Position numbers and translations under genes: made by a program
Notes under the pieces: generated by a model
Databases searched by the model: none
What the model was told of the DNA's origin: nothing
What the model saw: only the letters and a program-made list of their open reading frames with translations
Part shown: piece by piece, positions 1 to 5,181 of the stretch
How the letters are laid out: the number at the start of each line of letters is the position of its first letter
Numbering within the stretch: the first letter of the stretch is position 1
Source of the DNA: SIG598 sp045538015
Lineage (GTDB): Bacteria > Bacillota > Clostridia > Oscillospirales > Acutalibacteraceae
Assembly (NCBI GenBank): GCA_045538015.1
Contig: JAZSQO010000183.1
Span: 1-5,808 of the forward strand
Reading direction: 5' to 3'
DNA: 5,808 nucleotides

Positions 1-534
1 GAGGTCATCGCTGCCGCCGACACCTTCCGCGCCGCCGCCATCGAGCAGATGGATATCTGGTCAAAGCGCTCCGGATGCGACATTGTCAAGAACTCCGAGG
101 GCTCCGACCCTGCCGCTGTGGTCTTTGACAGCGCCAGCGCCGCCAAGGCTCGTGGAGCCGACGTGCTCATCATCGACACCGCCGGCCGCCTGCACAACAA
201 GAAGCACCTGATGGACGAGCTGAACAAGATCAGCCGAGTCCTCGACCGTGAGCTGCCCGATTCCGACCGTGAGGTCCTGCTGGTGCTGGACGCCACCACC
301 GGCCAGAACGCCGTCAATCAGGCCCGGGCCTTCAAGGAGACCGCCGGCCTGACCGGCATTGTGCTCACCAAGCTGGACGGCACCGCCCGGGGCGGCGTGG
401 TCATCTCCATCAAGGAAGAGCTGGGCGTGCCCGTCAAGTACATCGGCGTGGGCGAGCAGATCGACGACCTGCAGCCCTTTGAGGCCAGAGAATTTGCCCG
501 TGCCCTCTTCGAGACCAACAAGAACGAGGGCTGA
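1..534 (+). CDS. ftsY: Signal recognition particle receptor FtsY, 3' part (5' end outside window)
   Basis: FtsY is the SRP receptor GTPase. It docks the SRP-ribosome complex at the membrane and, with Ffh, hands nascent membrane proteins to SecYEG. The reading frame is open from base 1 and gives 177 residues before TGA at 532-534; the start, the acidic A domain and the P-loop lie upstream. Visible SRP-GTPase signatures are DTFRAAA at the very start (residues 7-13), DTAGRL at 59-64 (bases 175-192), the substrate-like DATTGQNA stretch, TKLDGTARGG from 123 (base 367), and GVGEQIDDLQPF from 149 (base 445). The GVGE(Q/R)I(D/E)DL ending and the stop soon after point to FtsY rather than Ffh, which would carry a methionine-rich M domain here. 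The ATG at 49 is internal, not a start. rdgB follows after 18 bases, so the two are probably co-transcribed. Confidence 0.96.
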   Translation, partial: EVIAAADTFRAAAIEQMDIWSKRSGCDIVKNSEGSDPAAVVFDSASAAKARGADVLIIDTAGRLHNKKHLMDELNKISRVLDRELPDSDREVLLVLDATTGQNAVNQARAFKETAGLTGIVLTKLDGTARGGVVISIKEELGVPVKYIGVGEQIDDLQPFEAREFARALFETNKNEG

Positions 535-552
535 CGACCAAAGGAGAATAGC

Positions 553-1146
553 ATGAAATTTGTTCTTGCCAGCAACAACGAGGGAAAGAAGGCCGAGATG
601 CTGCGCATCATCCGCCCTCTCATTCCGGAAATAGAAATAGTCACCGCCCGGGAGGCCGGCTTCGGCTCCGTTGACCCGGAGGAGACCGGCGTCACCTTTG
701 CCGAAAATGCCGAGATAAAGGCCAGAGCCTTCATGGAGCTGACCGGACTGCCCGCCATCGCCGACGATTCCGGCCTGTGCGTTGACGCCATGGGCGGCGC
801 TCCCGGCGTGCACACCGCCCGCTACGCCGGCGACCACGACTTCGACGCCGCCATGGACAAGCTGCTGGGAGAGCTGAAGGATGTTCCTCTGGAGGAGCGT
901 GGAGCCAGCTTTGTCAGCGCCATCTGCTGCGTCTGGCCGGATGGCCGGATGCTCACCGCCGAGGGCCGCTGCTGCGGCTACATCGGCTTTGAGAAGGGCG
1001 GCAAGGAGGGCTTCGGCTTCGACCCGGTGTTCTATATGCCCGACGGCCGCTGCTTCGGCGGCATTCCCGGCGACGAGAAGGATATCATCAGCCACCGGGG
1101 CAACTCCATGCGTGAGTTTGCCGATAAGCTGAAAAAAGTCCTCTGA
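553..1146 (+). CDS. rdgB: XTP/dITP pyrophosphatase (RdgB/HAM1 family)
   Basis: This enzyme hydrolyses non-canonical purine triphosphates (dITP, XTP, ITP) to monophosphate and pyrophosphate, keeping deaminated bases out of DNA and RNA; it is cytosolic. The 197 residues are the normal family length. Signatures in order: SNNEGK at 7-12 (substrate and phosphate binding), EETGVTFAENAEIKA at 43-57, ADDSGL at 70-75 with the metal/catalytic acidic pair D71-D72, GAPGVHTARYAG at 82-93, GFGFDPVF at 153-160, and DIISHR at 177-182. Two small departures are seen: the usual EGR(C)EG reads EGRCCG (138-142), and the usual HRxxA reads HRGNS. Neither removes a known catalytic residue. The start is ATG 553, preceded by AAAGGAG at 540-546 with a 6-base spacer. 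It follows ftsY by 18 bases; the AT-rich gap after it suggests it ends that transcription unit. Confidence 0.96.
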   Translation: MKFVLASNNEGKKAEMLRIIRPLIPEIEIVTAREAGFGSVDPEETGVTFAENAEIKARAFMELTGLPAIADDSGLCVDAMGGAPGVHTARYAGDHDFDAAMDKLLGELKDVPLEERGASFVSAICCVWPDGRMLTAEGRCCGYIGFEKGGKEGFGFDPVFYMPDGRCFGGIPGDEKDIISHRGNSMREFADKLKKVL

Positions 1147-1153
1147 TTTTATA

Positions 1154-1175
1154 CACATCACCACAAGATGATGTG
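1154..1175 (+). terminator. Weak hairpin after rdgB, possible terminator
   Basis: CACATCA (1154-1160) and TGATGTG (1169-1175) form a perfect 7-base stem with an 8-base loop, starting 8 bases after the rdgB stop. The stem is not G+C-rich and is followed by CTTTCG rather than a T-run, so it does not look like a strong intrinsic terminator. Its position at the end of the ftsY-rdgB unit is the main reason to list it. It could equally be an mRNA-stabilising 3' hairpin or chance. Confidence 0.3.
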
Positions 1176-1209
1176 CTTTCGCTGTCCAAATTCGTGAAAA
1201 TACGCAAAT

Positions 1210-1244
1210 ATTGATTTTTCGGCCTTAAATTTGCAAAAATCAAT
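1210..1244. repeat. Perfect 10-base inverted repeat upstream of yhbY
   Basis: ATTGATTTTT (1210-1219) and its exact reverse complement AAAAATCAAT (1235-1244) flank a 15-base spacer that contains GGCC and AAATTT. The right arm ends two bases into the proposed -35 hexamer at 1243-1248. There is no T-run after the right arm, so a terminator is unlikely. An operator for a dimeric regulator is possible but unproven. The arms are AT-rich in an AT-rich region, which raises the chance of coincidence. Confidence 0.5.
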
Positions 1245-1271
1245 GAAATCGTCATAACAATGAGTTATAAT
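1243..1271 (+). promoter_or_regulatory. Sigma-A-type promoter for the yhbY-nadD-yqeK-LCP-rsfS-serS run
   Basis: A perfect -10 hexamer TATAAT lies at 1266-1271. With the optimal 17-base spacer the -35 is ATGAAA (1243-1248), matching 4 of 6 bases of TTGACA. No TG extension precedes the -10. Predicted transcription start is near 1278, giving a 5' leader of about 28 bases before ATG 1306, too short for a riboswitch or T-box. It is the only clear promoter-like site noticed in the window, and it sits in the only gap over 40 bases. Confidence 0.65.
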
Positions 1272-1305
1272 AAATAAGTATAACCAGCAGAATGAGGTAC
1301 AATAG

Positions 1306-1617
1306 ATGTTAAACAGCAAGCAGCGCGCCTTCCTCAACGGCAAGGCCAACACTCTCGATCCTATACTCTTTGTCGGAAAGGGCGGTATGTCCGAGGCTCT
1401 GCTCGATCAGGCCGACGGCGCTCTCAAGACCCGTGAGCTCATCAAGGGCAAGGCTCTGGAGGCCTGCCCCATGACCGCCGCCGAAGCCGCCGCCGCCGTT
1501 GCCGAGGCCACCGGAGCCGATGTGGTTCGTGTCATCGGCCGGTGCTTTGTGCTCTTCCGCCGCAACCCGGAGAATCCCGTAGTCTCCTCCGAGCTGCCCA
1601 AGGACAAAAGAAAGTAA
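1306..1617 (+). CDS. yhbY: YhbY-family (CRM domain) ribosome-associated RNA-binding protein
   Basis: This is a small single-domain CRM protein that binds pre-50S ribosomal particles or rRNA and helps ribosome assembly; it is cytosolic. The 103 residues match the family's usual length of about 95-105. Family features are KQRAFLNGKANTL near the start, the GxxG-type RNA-binding loop GKGG at 24-27 in the segment ILFVGKGGMSE, ELIKGKAL at 44-51 (ELIKVK in E. coli), and the closing beta strand VVRVIGRCFVLFRR at 73-86. An alanine-rich helix (58-68) precedes that strand, and the C-terminus is short and basic (KDKRK). The start is ATG 1306 with GAGGT at 1294-1298 and a 7-base spacer. It is the first gene behind the proposed promoter and lies 27 bases before nadD, an order common in Firmicutes. 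Confidence 0.94.
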   Translation: MLNSKQRAFLNGKANTLDPILFVGKGGMSEALLDQADGALKTRELIKGKALEACPMTAAEAAAAVAEATGADVVRVIGRCFVLFRRNPENPVVSSELPKDKRK

Positions 1618-1630
1618 ACAGACACCATCA

Positions 1631-1636
1631 GGGGAG
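1631..1636 (+). promoter_or_regulatory. Ribosome binding site that sets the nadD start
   Basis: GGGGAG at 1631-1636 is 8 bases from ATG 1645, an ideal distance. The in-frame GTG at 1636 overlaps this site and cannot use it, so the extra three residues of the longer reading frame (beginning at GTG) are probably not made. Confidence 0.75.
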
Positions 1637-1644
1637 TGACAGGC

Positions 1645-2253
1645 ATGAAAACAGCCATGTTCGGCGGCACCTTTGACCCCATGCACAGCGGCCACGGAGC
1701 GCTGTGTGCCCATTTTGCCGACCTGCTGGAGCTGGACAGGGTATACATCATCCCCACCAGAACTCCGCCCCACAAGCTGGCGGCCCAGACTCCGGGCGAT
1801 ATGCGTCTGGAAATGTGCCGGCTGGCGGTGGGCGACGACCCGCGCTTTGAGGTTTCGGACATCGAGCTGCGCAGAGAGGGCACCAGCTACTCCTACCTGA
1901 CCGTGTGTCAGCTGCTGGAGAAGCACCCGGACAGCCGGATCTATCTGATAACCGGCGCGGATATGTTCATGACCCTTGAAAAGTGGTACCGTTTTGACGA
2001 CCTGAAAAAGCTGGTCACCTTCTGCACCGTCCCCAGAGACGATGTGGACATGGAAGCTCTCACCGCCCGCTCCCGCGAGCTGGAGGCCATGGGCTGCGAG
2101 ACCTTTGTGAGCGACTGGCAGCCGGTGCACATATCCTCCACCCTTATCCGTCAGCGGGCATCCGAGGGATTATCCCTCGACGGCCTCGTTCATCCGGCGG
2201 TGGAGGAATATATTTCCCGGAACGGTCTTTACCGGGCAAAGAACGATATATAA
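1645..2253 (+). CDS. nadD: Nicotinate-nucleotide adenylyltransferase
   Basis: NadD joins ATP and nicotinate mononucleotide to give deamido-NAD and pyrophosphate, the essential adenylylation step of NAD synthesis shared by the de novo and salvage routes. From ATG 1645 it has 202 residues, the usual length. The nucleotidyltransferase signature GGTFDPMHSGH is at 7-17, with H14 and H17 of the HxGH motif. It is followed by IIPTRTPPHK (35-44), TGADMF (103-108) with W114 nearby, and the second ATP-binding motif ISSTLIR at 163-169. The ending EEYISRNGLYR matches the family C-terminus. It lies 27 bases after yhbY and 22 before yqeK; nadD-yqeK pairing is a standard Firmicute arrangement. No odd features in the protein; a small perfect hairpin lies in the coding sequence at 2163-2179. 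Confidence 0.97.
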   Translation: MKTAMFGGTFDPMHSGHGALCAHFADLLELDRVYIIPTRTPPHKLAAQTPGDMRLEMCRLAVGDDPRFEVSDIELRREGTSYSYLTVCQLLEKHPDSRIYLITGADMFMTLEKWYRFDDLKKLVTFCTVPRDDVDMEALTARSRELEAMGCETFVSDWQPVHISSTLIRQRASEGLSLDGLVHPAVEEYISRNGLYRAKNDI

Positions 2254-2264
2254 CTACAGATGGC

Positions 2265-2269
2265 AGGTG
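2265..2269 (+). promoter_or_regulatory. Ribosome binding site supporting the TTG start of yqeK
   Basis: AGGTG at 2265-2269 pairs with the 16S anti-SD and is 6 bases from TTG 2276. An in-frame TGA at 2270-2272 sits just upstream, leaving only ATA (2273) before the TTG, so no earlier start is possible. Confidence 0.65.
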
Positions 2270-2275
2270 TGAATA

Positions 2276-2854
2276 TTGACTGCTGAACAGCGGCAGAATT
2301 ATACCGAGCTGCTCCGTTCCCGCCTGAGCGGCCACCGCTTCAGACACAGCCTCTGCGTGGCGGAGGAGGCCGTGCGCCTTGCGAAAATGTACGGCGCCGA
2401 CGAGCAGAAGGCCGAGCTGGCCGGTCTGCTCCACGACATAATGAAGGAAGCCGACAGGGAGGAGCAGGAGCGGTACATCCGCATGGATGTGCGAAAGTAT
2501 CCTCCGTGCTACGAGCTTTCACCCAAGCTGATGCACGCTCCGGCGGCGGCGTCCTATGTGCGCCGTGAGCTGGGCATAAAAAACCGGGAGGTGCTGGCCG
2601 CCATCCGCTACCACACCACCGGCCGTGCCAATATGTCCCTGCTGGAAAAGGTGGTCTTTCTGGCCGACTTTACCAGCGCCGACCGGGATTACCACGACAT
2701 AGACACAGTGCGCTCGCTGGCGAACAAAAGCATGGAGGAAGCCATGCTGTACGCCCTGAGCTTTACTATAACCCACCTTGTGTCAAAGGGCCGTCTGGTT
2801 CATCCGGACGCCATTGACGCGTACAACGACCTTCTTTATTCCGGAGGTAAATAA
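2276..2854 (+). CDS. yqeK: HD-domain hydrolase YqeK (probable symmetrical Ap4A hydrolase)
   Basis: YqeK is a cytosolic metal-dependent HD phosphohydrolase; characterised Firmicute members cut diadenosine tetraphosphate symmetrically to two ADP. The 192 residues are the normal length. Metal-binding positions can be read in order: H24 (RFRHS), H53-D54 with K57 (LLHDIMKE), H87 (LMHAPAAA), H113 (IRYHTTG) and D131 (FLADFTSADR). The start must be TTG 2276: an in-frame stop lies two codons upstream, the first internal ATG falls after H24, and removing the N-terminus would delete a metal ligand. A TTG start with only a moderate SD suggests lower translation than its neighbours, which is an inference. 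The gene is 22 bases after nadD and its last codons carry the SD of the following LCP gene, so the two are likely coupled in translation. Confidence 0.92.
   Translation: MTAEQRQNYTELLRSRLSGHRFRHSLCVAEEAVRLAKMYGADEQKAELAGLLHDIMKEADREEQERYIRMDVRKYPPCYELSPKLMHAPAAASYVRRELGIKNREVLAAIRYHTTGRANMSLLEKVVFLADFTSADRDYHDIDTVRSLANKSMEEAMLYALSFTITHLVSKGRLVHPDAIDAYNDLLYSGGK
2843..2848 (+). promoter_or_regulatory. Ribosome binding site of the LCP gene, inside the end of yqeK
   Basis: GGAGGT at 2843-2848 is the strongest SD in the window. The nearest standard in-frame start downstream is ATG 2862, with a 13-base spacer, longer than ideal. This start is preferred over the in-frame ATG 2778, which would overlap yqeK by 77 bases and has no comparable site. 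Confidence 0.7.
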
Positions 2855-2861
2855 CATCAAT

Positions 2862-4748
2862 ATGGCAACTAACAAAAGCGATTTTCTAACCACAGCCAAA
2901 GAATACGGCTCAAAGGCCGCCGGTGCTGTCCGCAAGGGCGCTGTCCGGCTGGGCAAATGGGCTTCCGGCAGGCTGTCGGTGCTTTCCGGCAGAATATCGG
3001 CGCTGTTTGCCCGTGTGGGAGGCGGCAAGCCTTCCACGGCAAGCGGAAAGAGTCCTTCAAAGGCTGTCAAAAACAAAAAAAACAAAGCCGCCCGCTCAAG
3101 AAACGCCCTGCGCCGCCGTCAGCCGGTCAGAAGAGCCGCGCCCAGCGGTGTCAGCTCCCATCGCCTTGAGGAGCCGATGCGTTATCTCAGAGGCATAGAG
3201 GCCGCCGAGCTGTTCGAGCTGGCCGAGGCCGAGCGCGCCATACCGCAGAGCGAGGCCGCTCCCCAGCGCACCGGAGCCGCCGGCTTCTTCTACCGCCACC
3301 GCAAGGGTCTCATTGCCGCCTGTCTGGTCTTTGCAATGCTCTTTGGCGGCGTGCGATATCTGATGAACCTCTACACCAAGGAGGACATCTTCATTTCCGA
3401 CGAGATACAGGCGGGCAACATCACCATCACCGACCGCCTGACCACCACCGAGGAGCAGGCGGAAAAGGTAACATACTTCCTGCTGCTGGGCGTGGACGAC
3501 AGCTCCATGCTCACCGACTGCATCTGGATCATGTGCTGGGATCATGTGGCCAACGAGGTCAACGTCATGCAGGTGCCCCGCGACACCTACGTCGGCTCGC
3601 CCGACAGCCCCTATCCCCACAAGATCAACGCCGTCTACGGCCATCCCAGAACGGTAAAATGGTGCGACACCTGCGGCCTTTCTCCCCACGAATCGGAGCG
3701 TGAGAACGGCGAGCACACCGTCTGCGGCACCGACCTTGTCTCCCGCAAGGAGAGCAACGTCAGCGCCCTTATCCGCGTCATCAACGACCGTCTGGGTCTG
3801 CCCATCGATCACTTTGTCATCTTCAACTTCCACGGCTTTGCCAAGATAATCGACACCATGGGCGGCGTGGATATCCACCTTGACTACACCGTCAAGGATC
3901 CGGCCATCCACCTCGAGCCCGGCGACCATCACCTCACCGGCTGGCCGGCTGTCGATTTCATGCGCAGCCGCAAGGGCTTTGCCAACGGCGACATCGGCCG
4001 CGTGAGCAACCAGCGCGTGCTCATCGACGCCCTGCTGCAGAAGGCTCTGGATATGGATCTTGCCTCCATGCTGGATGTGGTCATCACCTGCGCCAACGCC
4101 GAGTGCTTCCAGACCGACCTCTCCCTTGCGGAGATAAAGGATATGGCCGTTTCCGCCCGCCAGCTGAGCGTTGACAAGCTGACCATGGTCACCATGCCCG
4201 GCTACGACCACTGGGTGCGCCCCAATCCCTCGTACTATGTGTGTTACGAGGAGCAGACCGCCCAGATGATAAACGAATATCTGCTGCCCTACGGCCTGCC
4301 CGACGGCAGCATGGCCTCCGCCGACACGGTCAACTTCCCCACGCCGGAGGATAAGCTGACCGCCACCACCTCTCCCGTGGAGCAGCCCACCGGCACCACT
4401 GCCGGAACCACACCGCCCACGGAGATCCCCACGGAGGGCACCACCACTACCACCAACGGCTACTACGAGCCAGAGCCCACCGACCCCACCGGCTCCGTGG
4501 AGCCCACTCAGCCCACCGAGAGCACGAACGCTCCCACCGAAAGCACCACCACTACAACAACCACCACGGGCGGAGGCGGCATCGTGATAACCACCGAGCC
4601 GCCCACGACCACCACAACTACCACCACCACCGAGGCACCCACAACAACCACCGCGCCGCCGACCACCACGACCACCACCGAGGCGGTCTTTGAGGAGGCT
4701 CCGGCGGGCGGCTCGGTCGCCACACCGCTCAGCGACCCAAGAGGGTGA
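2862..4748 (+). CDS. LCP (LytR-CpsA-Psr) family cell-wall glycopolymer ligase with Thr-rich tail
   Basis: LCP enzymes transfer undecaprenyl-phosphate-linked glycopolymers (teichoic acid, capsule or other wall polysaccharide) to peptidoglycan outside the membrane. From ATG 2862 the protein has 628 residues. Order: a basic cytoplasmic region 1-146 (lysine/arginine-rich around 70-91, then an acidic stretch about 113-125); a membrane segment about 149-169, giving type II topology; an LCP domain about 203-475; a Thr-rich tail 501-608; and a short end. Catalytic-domain signatures are LLLGVDD (207-213), QVPRDTYV (237-244, R240 and D241), KINAVYG (254-260), LGLPIDHFVIFNFHGF (311-326) and FMRSRKGF...GDIGRV (R368, R370, D377, R380). 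The C268-C288 Cys/His cluster is an unusual insert, and no LytR_C domain or LPXTG anchor is seen. The polymer substrate cannot be told from sequence. It lies 7 bases after yqeK. Starting at ATG 2778 instead would add 28 residues. Confidence 0.93.
   Translation: MATNKSDFLTTAKEYGSKAAGAVRKGAVRLGKWASGRLSVLSGRISALFARVGGGKPSTASGKSPSKAVKNKKNKAARSRNALRRRQPVRRAAPSGVSSHRLEEPMRYLRGIEAAELFELAEAERAIPQSEAAPQRTGAAGFFYRHRKGLIAACLVFAMLFGGVRYLMNLYTKEDIFISDEIQAGNITITDRLTTTEEQAEKVTYFLLLGVDDSSMLTDCIWIMCWDHVANEVNVMQVPRDTYVGSPDSPYPHKINAVYGHPRTVKWCDTCGLSPHESERENGEHTVCGTDLVSRKESNVSALIRVINDRLGLPIDHFVIFNFHGFAKIIDTMGGVDIHLDYTVKDPAIHLEPGDHHLTGWPAVDFMRSRKGFANGDIGRVSNQRVLIDALLQKALDMDLASMLDVVITCANAECFQTDLSLAEIKDMAVSARQLSVDKLTMVTMPGYDHWVRPNPSYYVCYEEQTAQMINEYLLPYGLPDGSMASADTVNFPTPEDKLTATTSPVEQPTGTTAGTTPPTEIPTEGTTTTTNGYYEPEPTDPTGSVEPTQPTESTNAPTESTTTTTTTTGGGGIVITTEPPTTTTTTTTTEAPTTTTAPPTTTTTTEAVFEEAPAGGSVATPLSDPRG
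3306..3368 (+). other. Predicted transmembrane segment of the LCP protein
   Basis: Residues 149-169 form a hydrophobic run (GLIAACLVFAMLFGGVRYLM core) directly after a basic FYRHRK patch. By the positive-inside rule this puts the N-terminal 146 residues in the cytoplasm and the LCP domain outside. It is the only clear membrane segment in the protein. Confidence 0.85.
3663..3725 (+). other. Cys/His-rich insert in the LCP domain (possible zinc or disulfide module)
   Basis: Residues 268-288 hold C268, C271, H276, H285 and C288, in the pattern CxxCG...H...HxxCG, between the KINAVYG strand and the helix beginning SALIRVINDRLG. LCP domains usually have only a short loop here; this protein has nearly 40 residues (261-298). 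The spacing resembles a small zinc-binding knuckle, although extracellular cysteines could instead form disulfides. The function is unknown. Confidence 0.5.
4362..4691 (+). repeat. Threonine-rich low-complexity tail of the LCP protein
   Basis: Residues 501-610 contain 49 threonines by hand count, with runs of eight (562-569), nine (582-590) and six (601-606), spaced by Pro, Glu, Ser and Gly. The runs use ACC, ACT, ACA and ACG codons in mixed order, so the tract is held at protein level rather than being a simple DNA microsatellite. Such linkers are typical of secreted ruminococcal proteins and are often glycosylated; that role is inferred. The template strand carries GGT repeats. Confidence 0.85.
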
Positions 4749-4783
4749 AGCGGAAACAATAATAAAGAAAGGGAATTGCACTT

Positions 4784-5155
4784 ATGGAAATGACTCCGAG
4801 AGAACTTGCCCTGCGCATAGCCAGGCTGCTTGACGCCAAAAAGGCGCACGAGCTGTCGGTCATCGAGGTGACCGACGTCACCGAGCTTGCCGACTATTTC
4901 GTAATATGCACCGGTAATTCCAACACTCAGGTCCGCGCCTTTGCCGATGAGGTGGAATTCAAGCTCAAGACCGATGACGGCGTCATGCCTTATCATATCG
5001 AAGGACACACCACCCGCACATGGATAGCCATGGACTACGGCTGCGTCATCGTCCACATCTTTGACCCCGAGGCACGCACCTATTACGACCTTGAACGGCT
5101 GTGGGCCGACGGCAAAAAGCTCGACCCCGCCGAGTATGTTACTCCCGAAAACTAA
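4784..5155 (+). CDS. rsfS: Ribosome silencing factor RsfS (YbeB/Iojap family)
   Basis: RsfS binds uL14 on the 50S subunit and blocks joining with 30S, slowing translation when nutrients are low. The 123 residues are the usual length. Signatures are the N-terminal helix RELALRIARLLDAKKA, LADYFVICTGNSNTQVRA at 35-52, EGHTTRTWIAMDYG at 73-86 followed by VIVHIF, and ARTYYDLERLW at 97-107. The family's usual DYGDVVVH reads DYGCVIVH, with a cysteine for the aspartate at position 87; this is a mild departure. The start is ATG 4784 with AAAGGGA at 4768-4774 and a 9-base spacer; a second in-frame ATG at 4790 is poorer (15 bases away). It follows the LCP gene by 35 bases with no terminator visible and precedes serS by 26. 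Pairing with nadD and yqeK in one operon is common in Firmicutes. Confidence 0.96.
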   Translation: MEMTPRELALRIARLLDAKKAHELSVIEVTDVTELADYFVICTGNSNTQVRAFADEVEFKLKTDDGVMPYHIEGHTTRTWIAMDYGCVIVHIFDPEARTYYDLERLWADGKKLDPAEYVTPEN

Positions 5156-5181
5156 ACTAACAGAAAAGAGGATAATCAGGG

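Noticed and set aside
61..1164. Long open frame on the - strand opposite ftsY and rdgB
   Set aside because: It is antisense to two well-recognised genes, has no ribosome binding site or known motif, and has the Gly/Ala/Val/Leu-rich composition expected from reading G+C-rich coding DNA backwards.
1279..1303. Further -10-like hexamers TATAAC (1279-1284) and TACAAT (1298-1303)
   Set aside because: Neither has an acceptable -35 at the right distance, and the second overlaps the yhbY start region.
1278..1305. Possible riboswitch or T-box leader before yhbY
   Set aside because: The predicted leader is only about 28 bases and shows no conserved element.
1158..1352. 64-codon - strand frame in the rdgB-yhbY gap
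   Set aside because: It starts inside yhbY, has no recognisable family or good ribosome binding site, and arises in AT-rich non-coding DNA that holds the promoter.
2778..2861. Upstream in-frame ATG for the LCP gene
   Set aside because: It would overlap yqeK by 77 bases and its 28 extra residues simply read the end of yqeK in another frame; the strong GGAGGT at 2843-2848 fits ATG 2862.
3096..4781. 561-codon open frame on the - strand opposite the LCP gene
   Set aside because: The LCP frame has clear catalytic motifs; the reverse frame is Gly/Val-rich with no recognisable domain, a shadow of third-position G+C bias.
4508..5056. - strand frame with poly-valine runs that could look like membrane segments
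   Set aside because: The Val runs are the reverse complement of the ACC/ACT threonine codons in the LCP tail, and the frame also overlaps rsfS antisense.
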